Assembly: GCA_905221605.1 (NCBI GenBank)
Contig: CAJNDS010002549.1
Coordinates: 124,001 to 188,000, forward strand
Direction: 5' to 3'
Length of the DNA: 64,000 nt
Origin: Symbiodinium natans
Taxonomy: Eukaryota > Sar > Dinophyceae > Suessiales > Symbiodiniaceae
In this document: positions 26,804-36,135 of the stretch, one piece after another
Numbering within the stretch: position 1 is the first letter of the stretch
Layout: each line of letters begins with the position of its first letter
Translations under genes and position numbers: made by a program
Notes under the pieces: generated by a model
The model's database searches: none
Seen by the model: the letters and a program-made list of their open reading frames with translations, nothing else
Told to the model about the DNA's origin: nothing

Positions 26804-29800
26804 ATGCCGCGCCTTTTCCAGAAGTGGCTGTGGGTGCTGCTGGCCGCCGTGCCCCAGGTGGACGCCAACACATGCACAGCTGCGGAAATTCCGGGGCTGC
26901 TAGCCAGCCATGCCACATCGTCAAGCTGTTGGACTGTGATTGTGGTCAACCGACAGAAGGTGGTGTACGATGTCACGCGATTGCTGACGAACCATGAAGG
27001 TGGGCGCAGGGTCATTGAGCAGATGTGTGGGATGGATGGCTCAATTGGCTTCTGGTGCATCCACAGTATGGAGGACCTGCAGGAGTCCATCAACGACGGG
27101 GACGCCATGGAAATCTGCCGGAGCGCAGCCTCCATACCAGCGCGGCGCTTGGATGAGGATGAGGATGAGGATGAGGATGATGAGGACGACGATGAGGGGA
27201 TGCGGACCAACTGCGCGGCCGGGGGTTCATTGCCCGTGCCCCCTTCCACAGCTATCCAGGCCTCTGATGTGACTCTACACAAGTCCTCAGATGATTGCTG
27301 GACCAGTATGGACGATGGGACTCGGAAGGTTGTCATGGACTTGTCACTCTACACACACTACCATCCGGGTGGAAAGGCGTACGTCTTGTCCATGTGTGGC
27401 CAGGATTCGACCGCATCCTTTCGAGCCTTCCACCCCTTCGCGTACGTCACGCAAGGAGTCAACCATGGATACATTGTGTTGAAGGGGCTCCTGCAAGGTG
27501 AGTATCCAGCACCTCCGACAACGACCACGGCTGCTGGTGGCACTCCTTCAACTCCTTCGGGCGGTGGCTCCAGTCAATATGCAGGGATCACAGCTGCTGT
27601 CCTTGCCACTCATTCTACTGCCGGCGACTGCTGGGGCCGGGTCGGTAGCTGGGTTGTGGACATGACGGCCCTCCGCAGCACCCATCCGGCGGGAAGCTCC
27701 ATGCTGCTTTGCGGTCAGGATGTAACAGCTTCATTCCGAAGCATCCATGCCGACTCCTACATCTCACGCATGCCTGTGATGGGCACCTATGACTCAGGAG
27801 GCAGTCGGAATCCTTCCCCAAGCCCTGGAACGACCACCGGTGCTCCAACTCCGGCACCGACTCCGCCACCAAACACGGGAGGCACGTCGATTTTGAACCC
27901 CACCGTGCCCACGGAGAGTGTCACTGTCATTTCGTCTTCCGCAATGGCATGGCACGCTGTCCTTTCGGATTGCTGGCTGGCCATGAAATGCAAGGTGTAC
28001 GACATGACAACCTACATCCCCTTCCACACCGGAGACCGGTACACCCCGCCGGGAGGCAAAGGTGCCATCGAGAAGCTCTGTGGCACAGACGCCACCGCTG
28101 CCTTCGAAGCCATCCATCCTGCCTCTTACATCGACCTTTCCGTCCGCACCGGGGCAGTGCTCCTTGGCGAACTAGCGGGCTGTGGTCGGGACACAGCCAC
28201 CGCGGAATCAACGACGACTCAGACCACCACTGCTGCCGCAGCTCCCGTGGAGGTTCCGCAGAATGCTACGATGTGGTACAACCTCAGCTTTCCGAACCTC
28301 CTGGCATCAAGCGTGGATCTGACCAGTACGCAGACAGAAGCCGCGCTCGCCATTCAGGTCCAACATGCCATGTCGGCGCAGGGACTCGTCAACGTGAAGG
28401 CCGTGGTTTCGAACCTGCGTCCTGGCTCCATCAAGGCGACTGTGGGTCTTCAGATGTCGGATATCGGGCAGCTGGATCAAGTGAGGCTGTTCGGGAGCAC
28501 CAAGATGAACACCGTCGCGTGGATGGGGGACACGCCCGTTGTGGAGGGCACACCCCAACTGGAGGTCGCCTATGCCTCAGCACCGGCACCGGCGCCTGCT
28601 GCTCCTGGGGCATCCATGCCAGTGTATACGATCCACCAGGTGAACGACCACAACACGGAGCTTGACTGCTGGATGGCCGCCCATGGCAAGGTCTTCTCCT
28701 TCGTCGGCGCTGCCAAGGCCCACCCAGTGGGAAGCTTCCTGAGCCTGGGCCTTTGTGGGGTGGATGCCACGTCCACTTTCGATCTCCACCACCCCTTGAG
28801 CTACTTGGGCAAGGCGCCGCTCAGCCGGATTGGTGGTGGCCAGATTGGGACCCTTTCATCTGCGTCTGGCCCTGACGCCCCGAAGACGTATCCCCGACCG
28901 TCCCCGATCCATGTGCTGCCGAACATCGAGGTTGCCCTCACCGGTGGCTCGACAGATTTCTTGCAGAAGCACAACTTGGAAACTGATTGCTGGATGGCTC
29001 TGCATGGCGACGTCTATGATGCAACGAGCATGCTGTCTCAGCACGATGGTGGCCGAGCGAACGTGGCCGCCCTCTGCGGATTGGATGCCACGGCGTCTTT
29101 CGACTGCGTGCATGCCATGGAAGAGATCCAGGAGGCTGTGAATGATTATGGCATCACAAAAGTGGGAACCACCAGCACCGTCCTGGGGCCTGGTTGCACC
29201 TTCCAACTTTCCGCGGGCATGTTGCCAGACAGGCAGATCACTTGGGAGGAGCTGGCAATGCACTCAACCACCCAGGACTGCTGGATTCTCCTCGGATCCG
29301 AGCAGATTGTGTGGGATGTCACGGCATACCTGCCCAAGCACACAGGTGGAGCTTCGAGCGTCGGCATCCTCTGCGGAGGCGACGCAACGCGGTCCTTCGA
29401 CAAAAACCACAAGAAGGGCTACATGACAACCTTGGCACAGAAGGGCGGTTTCCCCCAGGGCAAGATCACAGGTGTGCAGCCGGCTATTGACACGGGGAGT
29501 ATGCAGCTTACACCGCTGACGATGACAGACGTGGCCATGCACAATATCGGTGCCGACTGTTGGGTCGCAGTGCACGGCTATGTCCTCGACGTGACCAGCT
29601 ATCTGAATCGGCACTCTGGTGGTCGCATGAGCATCGAATCCTCTTGTGGCTCAGACGCTACGGCTTCCTTCGATGGCGCATCTCATCCTCAAAGCTACAT
29701 CACGATGATGGTGCAGAAGCGCTTTGCCACGATCAAAGGTTGCATCGGGAGCTGCACAAGCAATGGTGCCACGCCTGCTTCAGGCAACGGCATTGGCACA

Positions 29801-31933
29801 CCGGAAACGATGGCTGGACCCACCGCGGAGGTGCCCGCTCGGCAGTGTCGAGCTGATGAGCCCACGCCGCCGGCAACCACCGTGACGGACGCCGAGTTAA
29901 AGCTCCACAACACGCCCACCGACTGTTGGATGGTCCTGGGCTGTGGGGTTTACGATGTCTCGGCCTACAAGCACAGTGGTGGGGATGGCTCCGTGCATGC
30001 CTGGTGTGGCGGAGATGGAACGACCTCCTTCGTCGGCAAGCATCCATGGACATACCTGGCGATTCTGCTGAACAAAGGTGCGGTTCTGAAAGGGCAGTAC
30101 GGCGGCAGCTCGGTACCCACCAGCGTCTCTCGGCAAACTCCACTTGCTCTCACCGAGATTGCCAAGCACAACACTGCCACGGACTGCTGGTCCTGCATCC
30201 ACGGGCAGGTCTACGAGCTCCATTTCTACATGCCTGATCACGATGCCGGCAGCGCGGTCATTGAGCCCATGTGTGGAGAAGACGCCACGGCCTACTTCGC
30301 CATGGCCCACGCCAAGGGCTCCCTCCAGGGACTTCCCATCAAAGGCTCCTGCGACCCGCGTGCCGAACAGGCCTTCACGGAACAAAACGTCTTGGATGGC
30401 GCAGCCTTCCTGGCCTACATTCTCGTCCCGCTGATGCTGAACCAGGCCTCCCCGATGCTGATGAGCCCACCTATGCAGGATCGCGTGTTCCGGCGACCCC
30501 TCCGAGCCAAGCCTCTCAGCGGCTGCCTGGGCAACTTGCTGAACAGTTACTTGGAGATGCCTATCGGGGTCGCCGTGATGCTACTGTGGTTCCTTGTGGC
30601 CACGGCCATTCTTTCCACCTTCTGGGCCCTGCACTATGAACTCTACTACTTGCCCGACTTCGCCGGACCTGGATGGATCGGGAGGATGACGGTGTACATG
30701 ATCTCCATTGCGACCTATCTTGGCACCCGTCGCTGGTCTCTCGCCTGGACGCTCTATCAGATTTCCTACGAGAAGACCCTCAAGGCACACTACGTGATCG
30801 GCTCCGTCGCGAGCATCTACATGCTGCTTCACGGGATCCTCTACATGGTGGCCTTCGGTCCGGGCATGCTCCCAGAGCATCAGGTGACCACCGCTTACAC
30901 GTTGCTGGCTTGCATCTGCATCGTCTTCCCATTCAGCATCAACAACTTCCGAGTGAGATGGTACAGCGTCTTCAAGGTCACCCATTTCTTGGCGCCGGTC
31001 ATCGTGATCGTCGCCAACCTGCACATTATGTCGCTCAATGTGGATGGCTTGCTTTGCCGTGGCTTTTGGGGTGCCATGATTTGGATTGGGTCGGCCGCCA
31101 TTTTCTGGATCGGGGACTTCCTGTACAGCCGCTATGATGTGCTCATGGTTCCCACTAAAGTGGTTGGCACCCCACGCGTGCTACCCGCCGACGGAGGGCC
31201 TGCACACATTGCCGTGAAGCTGCGCAAGAAGACGACGCTGTTTCCCGGGGCCTGGCTCTCGGTGGCCTCTCTGGATGCGGGCTCCGCACTCAGCCATCCC
31301 TTCACCGCCATCGTGCGGAAGTGCGGTGGCGTGGATAAGGAGTACGCCGAGGTCGAGTTCTTGTGGAAGGTGTGCCCTGGCAAGACATGGACACAAGCCT
31401 TGCAAGACAAGATTGCGCAGGCGAGCCCAACTCACCCCTTCAAGTTCTACATGTCGGGCCCCTACGGGGGAGGATTAGGCTGCCTGGAGGCCATGAGAGT
31501 TATCATCTTTGTGGTGGGCGGGGTCGGGGTTACCCCTGCTGCATCCATGGTGCCCCACCTCATCCGTGGCGGCAAGGACGTCTATGTGATTTGGAGCTGC
31601 CGAAGTGCTTCACTCATCCAGCACATCTCGGCGGAGTACTTCAACAGCGCCTGTGGAGCTTACTTCGACAGATATCCCGACCAACGCCGTATCCACTACA
31701 GTGGTAAGAAGGTGGATGTCCTGCCCCCGTATGTAAGGAAAGGTCGTCCGAACATCCCGGAGATTGTTGGGTCTGCCGTGCAGAGCGCATTGAAGCGAGA
31801 GATTCTGGACATCGGTGTTTTCGTTTGTGGCCCTGGGGCTCTGGTAGATGAAAGCCTTAAAGCAGCCAAGATGTATAGCGATCCGGGGACAGGCACGCAT
31901 GTCCACGTGCATGCCGAGTCTTTCCAAATGTAG
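26804..31933 (+). CDS. ten-domain cytochrome b5 / NOX-type ferric reductase fusion, copy 1 (1709 aa)
   Basis: Single uninterrupted ORF. Signal peptide: residues 1-21 (WLWVLLAAVPQVDA). Ten b5-like domains sit at about 30-100, 155-225, 265-325, 378-450, 608-675, 715-785, 812-885, 905-975, 1028-1095 and 1113-1180. First heme-ligand histidines (H-x-G-G type): 64, 187, 294, 408, 640, 747, 846, 937, 1057, 1146. Second: 87, 210, 315, 438, 663, 770, 869, 961, 1080, 1169. Most repeats read H-N-x-x-x-D-C-W ... C-G-x-D-A-T. Linkers are Thr/Pro-rich; an acidic run lies near 116-131, and 480-600 is unassigned (SEA-like in feel). Then come a hydrophobic segment (about 1196-1215) and a ferric-reductase core with His1329/His1343 and His1394/His1407 (spacings 14 and 13, as in NOX enzymes), FAD motif HPFT (1498), NAD(P)H motifs GPYGG, GGVGVTP (about 1572) and CGPG (1675). 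It should pass electrons from cytosolic NAD(P)H across a membrane; the acceptor is unknown. The role of the b5 array is inferred. Confidence 0.95.
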   Translation: MPRLFQKWLWVLLAAVPQVDANTCTAAEIPGLLASHATSSSCWTVIVVNRQKVVYDVTRLLTNHEGGRRVIEQMCGMDGSIGFWCIHSMEDLQESINDGDAMEICRSAASIPARRLDEDEDEDEDDEDDDEGMRTNCAAGGSLPVPPSTAIQASDVTLHKSSDDCWTSMDDGTRKVVMDLSLYTHYHPGGKAYVLSMCGQDSTASFRAFHPFAYVTQGVNHGYIVLKGLLQGEYPAPPTTTTAAGGTPSTPSGGGSSQYAGITAAVLATHSTAGDCWGRVGSWVVDMTALRSTHPAGSSMLLCGQDVTASFRSIHADSYISRMPVMGTYDSGGSRNPSPSPGTTTGAPTPAPTPPPNTGGTSILNPTVPTESVTVISSSAMAWHAVLSDCWLAMKCKVYDMTTYIPFHTGDRYTPPGGKGAIEKLCGTDATAAFEAIHPASYIDLSVRTGAVLLGELAGCGRDTATAESTTTQTTTAAAAPVEVPQNATMWYNLSFPNLLASSVDLTSTQTEAALAIQVQHAMSAQGLVNVKAVVSNLRPGSIKATVGLQMSDIGQLDQVRLFGSTKMNTVAWMGDTPVVEGTPQLEVAYASAPAPAPAAPGASMPVYTIHQVNDHNTELDCWMAAHGKVFSFVGAAKAHPVGSFLSLGLCGVDATSTFDLHHPLSYLGKAPLSRIGGGQIGTLSSASGPDAPKTYPRPSPIHVLPNIEVALTGGSTDFLQKHNLETDCWMALHGDVYDATSMLSQHDGGRANVAALCGLDATASFDCVHAMEEIQEAVNDYGITKVGTTSTVLGPGCTFQLSAGMLPDRQITWEELAMHSTTQDCWILLGSEQIVWDVTAYLPKHTGGASSVGILCGGDATRSFDKNHKKGYMTTLAQKGGFPQGKITGVQPAIDTGSMQLTPLTMTDVAMHNIGADCWVAVHGYVLDVTSYLNRHSGGRMSIESSCGSDATASFDGASHPQSYITMMVQKRFATIKGCIGSCTSNGATPASGNGIGTPETMAGPTAEVPARQCRADEPTPPATTVTDAELKLHNTPTDCWMVLGCGVYDVSAYKHSGGDGSVHAWCGGDGTTSFVGKHPWTYLAILLNKGAVLKGQYGGSSVPTSVSRQTPLALTEIAKHNTATDCWSCIHGQVYELHFYMPDHDAGSAVIEPMCGEDATAYFAMAHAKGSLQGLPIKGSCDPRAEQAFTEQNVLDGAAFLAYILVPLMLNQASPMLMSPPMQDRVFRRPLRAKPLSGCLGNLLNSYLEMPIGVAVMLLWFLVATAILSTFWALHYELYYLPDFAGPGWIGRMTVYMISIATYLGTRRWSLAWTLYQISYEKTLKAHYVIGSVASIYMLLHGILYMVAFGPGMLPEHQVTTAYTLLACICIVFPFSINNFRVRWYSVFKVTHFLAPVIVIVANLHIMSLNVDGLLCRGFWGAMIWIGSAAIFWIGDFLYSRYDVLMVPTKVVGTPRVLPADGGPAHIAVKLRKKTTLFPGAWLSVASLDAGSALSHPFTAIVRKCGGVDKEYAEVEFLWKVCPGKTWTQALQDKIAQASPTHPFKFYMSGPYGGGLGCLEAMRVIIFVVGGVGVTPAASMVPHLIRGGKDVYVIWSCRSASLIQHISAEYFNSACGAYFDRYPDQRRIHYSGKKVDVLPPYVRKGRPNIPEIVGSAVQSALKREILDIGVFVCGPGALVDESLKAAKMYSDPGTGTHVHVHAESFQM

Positions 31934-32861
31934 ACATTGTAGCTTTCCAATTTCGGCAAGATGCCGTAATTAGTACGCGTTTCATTTGAGCGCATCATCA
32001 CGTGTGAATCACGCCTGCACCACGTATGCGTGAGCTTCAGTTGGTGTTCTTTTAGCAGCCTTCGCTTTCATTATTCGCACACGTTCCGTACGAGGAGGTG
32101 TCGCGACAGCCCGCGTGAAGGGCGCGTGAAGGGCCTGCCGAATGTTCGGAAAAAAGGAAGGAGGAGACCTCGTCGTGGTATCGGGGCCCTGCACGCTCGT
32201 GCAGGCAGAGATAGTGGCAGCAGCCAAAGGGCTGAAAGCAACCTAACAGCAGCCAACAACTTCTTAAACTGGTTCCCTCAATCACGTCAGTCCTGCCTGC
32301 GGCAGTCGTTTTCCCGCTCTCTTCAAGCGTCCTGAAGTGTTGGTCTGCAGTGTGGCTCGTTCTGCTTGGCGGGTCTGGCAGGGTTCAAGTTGATGCCCTT
32401 CAGGGTTCTAGAGAAGTTCAGACCTGGTATGCCTCTGGTCTGCCTGTTCGCTCTCCCCTTTTTTTATAGCATCCCAGGCGAGGGGGCGGCCATCGCTGCA
32501 CGCGCTGGAGGATGAGGGGAAGCTGGGGAAGGCGGCATGCGGCATCCACTTGTCATGATGGCAGCTGCAACTCTGTTTACCCGTCGTGTGGAACTTTGCT
32601 TGCATGCTTGAGCTTCATCAGGGCCAGGGTGAGCAAGTTGGTTTGGATCACAGATTCGGCATATTCGCGCAAGGCACCCAAAGTCGTCTTCCAAGTGGTG
32701 AAGCGGTTCCGGGGTCTTGTGGGCTCACAGAGCCACACCTGCCGCAAAAGCGCTCACGAACCGAACCCAACTAGGCGAGCCCTGCTTTTCAAACCGCTCA
32801 GCTAGTGCAACAGATGTCAGCTTGCAGCTGAGCCGACCATTATTGCAAGGGTACCAATTCC
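31934..32861. other. 3' flank of reductase copy 1, duplicated
   Basis: No gene recognised. It is homologous to 41266-42433 apart from a 296-bp insertion in copy 2. Short frames are not conserved between the copies. Confidence 0.5.
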
Positions 32862-33243
32862 TTAATGTCATGATGTAGAGGATCGAAGCTTACAAAGGGC
32901 GGTGTACATAAGTGGGCTCGAAGTTTCGAAGCGCTTTCAGGCAAAGGTTTTTCTGTTGGCGGCCTAGCTCGGCCAGGCACCCGTAGAACTTTTGAGTCTT
33001 ATGTTCTGTTTAAGTCTCAATCTAGGATTGCAGGAAGGACTAAAACCCGAAACTCTGTACCTTTGTTCAAGTGAGGCGCTTGTATCATGCCGCCGCAAAC
33101 AAACAAACATGTACTTATCTTCATCCACCACGACTGAAATGGACAATGCGGTGTGCTGCCCACAAAACCTTCACCTTGTGTCAAACCTTGGCTCCATCAG
33201 CATAACCTTCAGTCCTTGCAGTGGGGTTTTAGAAGCAGCGTGG
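32862..33243. other. unique spacer between the two duplication halves
   Basis: 382 bp without a counterpart elsewhere in the window and without recognisable coding sequence. It includes the junction into the truncated KRR1 exon at 33244. Confidence 0.6.
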
Positions 33244-34164
33244 GCAGCTGCGACAGCGGGTCGCTAAGCGCGAGGCTGGGAGGATCATCATGATGGGAGC
33301 TCTCGGAGCATCTGGGATGGGGCCGGGCCGAGAGTCAAGCGATTTCGCGCCTTCTGGGGAACTTAGGATGCTGTGCAGCCTGGTACAGGGTTTTTGGGCC
33401 GGTTCCGAAGCTCCATGATCATGGCAGGCTCCAGGTATTTTTGACTTAGGGACCAGTGTGGCTTTCGATGCTTACAGTCGGCGTGGCTGTGCCAAGCGGG
33501 AGGGGGAACTTTTTTTCTCGGCAAGTAGCAGACTTGAAGATTCGGGCCCAGGAATCCTTCCAAGGGTCTCTAAAGCTTGTCGCTTCATCTGTGCGTATCT
33601 TGAACGATCTCACATCATATTGCTTGTTTTGCAGCTCAAGGCATGAGTTGCCATCTATCAGTGATGCCACGCCAAGCATGCCATGCATTTCCCTACTCTC
33701 GAGCTCTCTGGGGGCTTCTCTTTCAACTTGGCTGGTTTCCTGCGAGGCGCAGCAAGCGAAGAGCGCGGAGAAGCGGAGAGAACGCGCCAAGGCCCTGCGT
33801 TGTTGGGATTGTGGTTGTAGGAGGTTTTGGGGGGTTTTGAAGGTATAATGGCTGGGTGTTGTAAGCCATAAGCGTGCTGCCCGAAGATTGAGCAGCCTTC
33901 GGCCTCCAAGGAGTTCGAGCCCCCGGCGCCCGCGAAAGCCAAGAAGCGGAAGGGGCAGGATGCCGGGGAGTCGGCGCAGGAGAGCACTTTCCACCCTTTG
34001 ATCTTCAAGATGGGCCATCTTTGTTTGGTGTGGTTAGTAGTTGTAGTGTACGTCAAGAATAGGCGAGGCGTCAGGGGGAGGCGTCAGGGGGGGATGCTGC
34101 ATACAGGCACACTTGAAAGGACATGGCACAGCGCTTGGCCAAGAAGGCGAAGGCTCGGGAATGA
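33244..34164 (+). pseudogene. KRR1: 5'-truncated KRR1 fragment (last four exons)
   Basis: Carries the part of KRR1 downstream of the middle of exon 14: the QLRQRVAKREAG exon remnant (from 33244), the KSAEKRRERAK exon (about 33740-33795), the EFEPPAPAKAKKRK exon (about 33910-33970) and the last exon RLAKKAKARE with TGA at 34162-34164. The thirteen upstream exons are missing, so no KRR1 protein can be made. The remaining exon sequence is nearly identical to the intact gene, which shows that the duplication is recent. It was carried along with the reductase gene; transcription is unknown. Confidence 0.9.
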
Positions 34165-36135
34165 GTGCGAGGCAGTTCACCAAGCCCTCATTTTGCGGAG
34201 ACCCTGCGAGGATTCTCAGCCCAAGAAGCAGCGCGCAAAGTCTGAGCTGCTTCTGTAGCTGACCATCTCCCTTTGGGAGATCTCCACAGCCACAGCGTGA
34301 GATTGTTGCAGCCACGATGCCAGCGAAACCTCGCGGACAAAACAAAGCTGCCGGTCTCGCTCAGCCAGAGTCCCAAAGTCGTAGCAGCAATGTTTGCCAG
34401 CCGGGGTCATCAATCTGGCATGTGCGCGCACAAACTCATGGCCGTTGGACGGCAGGATGAGATACCTTTGCATGCAAGAAAGAGAATTGTCCAGAAAGAA
34501 AGTGCACGAACGCTTCAGACACTGCCAAACTGCACGTCTTTTGACAAGTAGGTTATCGACAAAGCCTTCAGGTCGCGAATAGTACACAAAAGGCTGGCAC
34601 TTGATCAGCCATGAGCAGCCTGCATGACAGCAAGGAGCTAGTGCCCCAGGGTCCACGGAAGGCAAGGTGACTAGGAGCCAGGAACTGGCCACCTTGAGCT
34701 GCCATGGCTCCAACGACTCCGATGCCATTAGGCGCATAGTCTATTCTTGCACTGTCATGAGTGGCAAGGATGGCAAGCTAGCAAATGCATGTAAACGTCA
34801 GTGAGTGGTGCTGTCCAGAACACAAAGCACTCGGCACGCAGGCTTGCCGAAGCTTCGCTTCAGAGGAGTGCTTGACTCAGCTCCACCGGCCCACTACTTC
34901 ACAATTCGGGTGCGGAGACGGAGCGCGACAACCATCAAGCACTCGCAATCACTCGCATAGCCAAGGCATTCCTCTTGGCCATTGGCGGGGCTGTCCTGAT
35001 ACTCAATTGCGCCGGCTGGATCTTGCCCGTCAGTTTCTGCATCCAATCTCTACCACGTCTCAGCGAGAGACATGAGGCACAAAGAGTCCGGGATTACCTG
35101 AGGTGTGCAGATCTTGGGTTGTCGCATCCCGTATATCCCGTTGTGTCTGTCCGTGGCTTTGCCTGCGGCCTTTTCGTCAAAAGGTATGGGGTGTACATAT
35201 TTACATATTTTGGGCAGGAGTGTGCCGTAGATCTTGGCGACCCAAGCCTGAGACTCTTAGCCATCTGCTACTCCCGGAACGTTTTCCACCAGTAAAGCCC
35301 CGAAGCTGGGAAGCTTAGAAGCCCCTTTAATTTTACCGCTACGCGACCCGCCTCGGCCCGGCCCAGCGCATCCGCGTGAGCATGGTGATTCCGCAGCACC
35401 CAAGTCGCTGGACCCCAAGCAAATTAGGGTTGGGTTTAGGGTTTAGGGTTCCGGGTTTTATGGTTTGGGGTTTAGGGTTGAGGGTTATTAGGGTTGAGGG
35501 CTTAGGGCTCAAGGTTTACGGTTTGGGGTTTAGGGTTTTTTGGGGTTTAGGGTTCAAGGTTCAAGGTTGAGGGTTGAGACGGTTCGGCTTGGATTGATCG
35601 TAGAGTTGAGCCAGGCCCCTCAAACAGGTGGGGGTGGCAGCGAAGGGGGGCAAGGGGGGGTGGGGGGGGGGTTTGGAGGGGGGTTGAGGGGGGTTGAGGG
35701 GGCCCTGTTCTGACAACCTATACACCTTCGGCCCGAGGCCTCCGCGGATAACAATAATGATAGTAATAAATATCATGATACTCATAATATGATAGTATCA
35801 ACACTATTACAGCGGCAGATCGAGGCACGTGCTCTGCGCAGCCCAGCGCCGCAGCGGCAGCCCGGACACAGCTGCTCGGTTTGGAGTGCGAGGGTTGCCT
35901 GAGGCTCGTGCTGGTCCGTCATGCCATCCACACGGAGTCACACGCTTCTTTTTGCATTGCACATGTGTGGCAATTGTCGTTTCTGCAGGCTGCAAGCTTC
36001 CTGCGCCCTACGATGTGCTACAGAGTGCAACAGAGTGCAGACCATGAAGCGACGAAACCACCGCAATGCGCCCAATAATTCCCCATGCTCTTAAAATCCT
36101 AAGCCCGATCCGAACTCCCAAACACCGTTGCGCTC
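34165..36135. other. intergenic region upstream of reductase copy 2
   Basis: Duplicate of 25287-26803 with an extra insertion (35272-35747). No gene recognised; see the copy 1 entry for the shared hydrophobic frame (here 34975-35165). Confidence 0.45.
35272..35747. repeat. copy-2-specific insertion containing a degenerate telomeric array
   Basis: Replaces about 12 bp of copy 1 (26405-26416). The centre (35424-35578) is made of TTTAGGG-type units with TTGAGGG, TTCAAGG and TTTGGGG variants. It is followed by a G-rich tract (35640-35700, runs of 6-9 G). The insertion ends about 390 bp upstream of the second reductase start codon. Confidence 0.85.
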
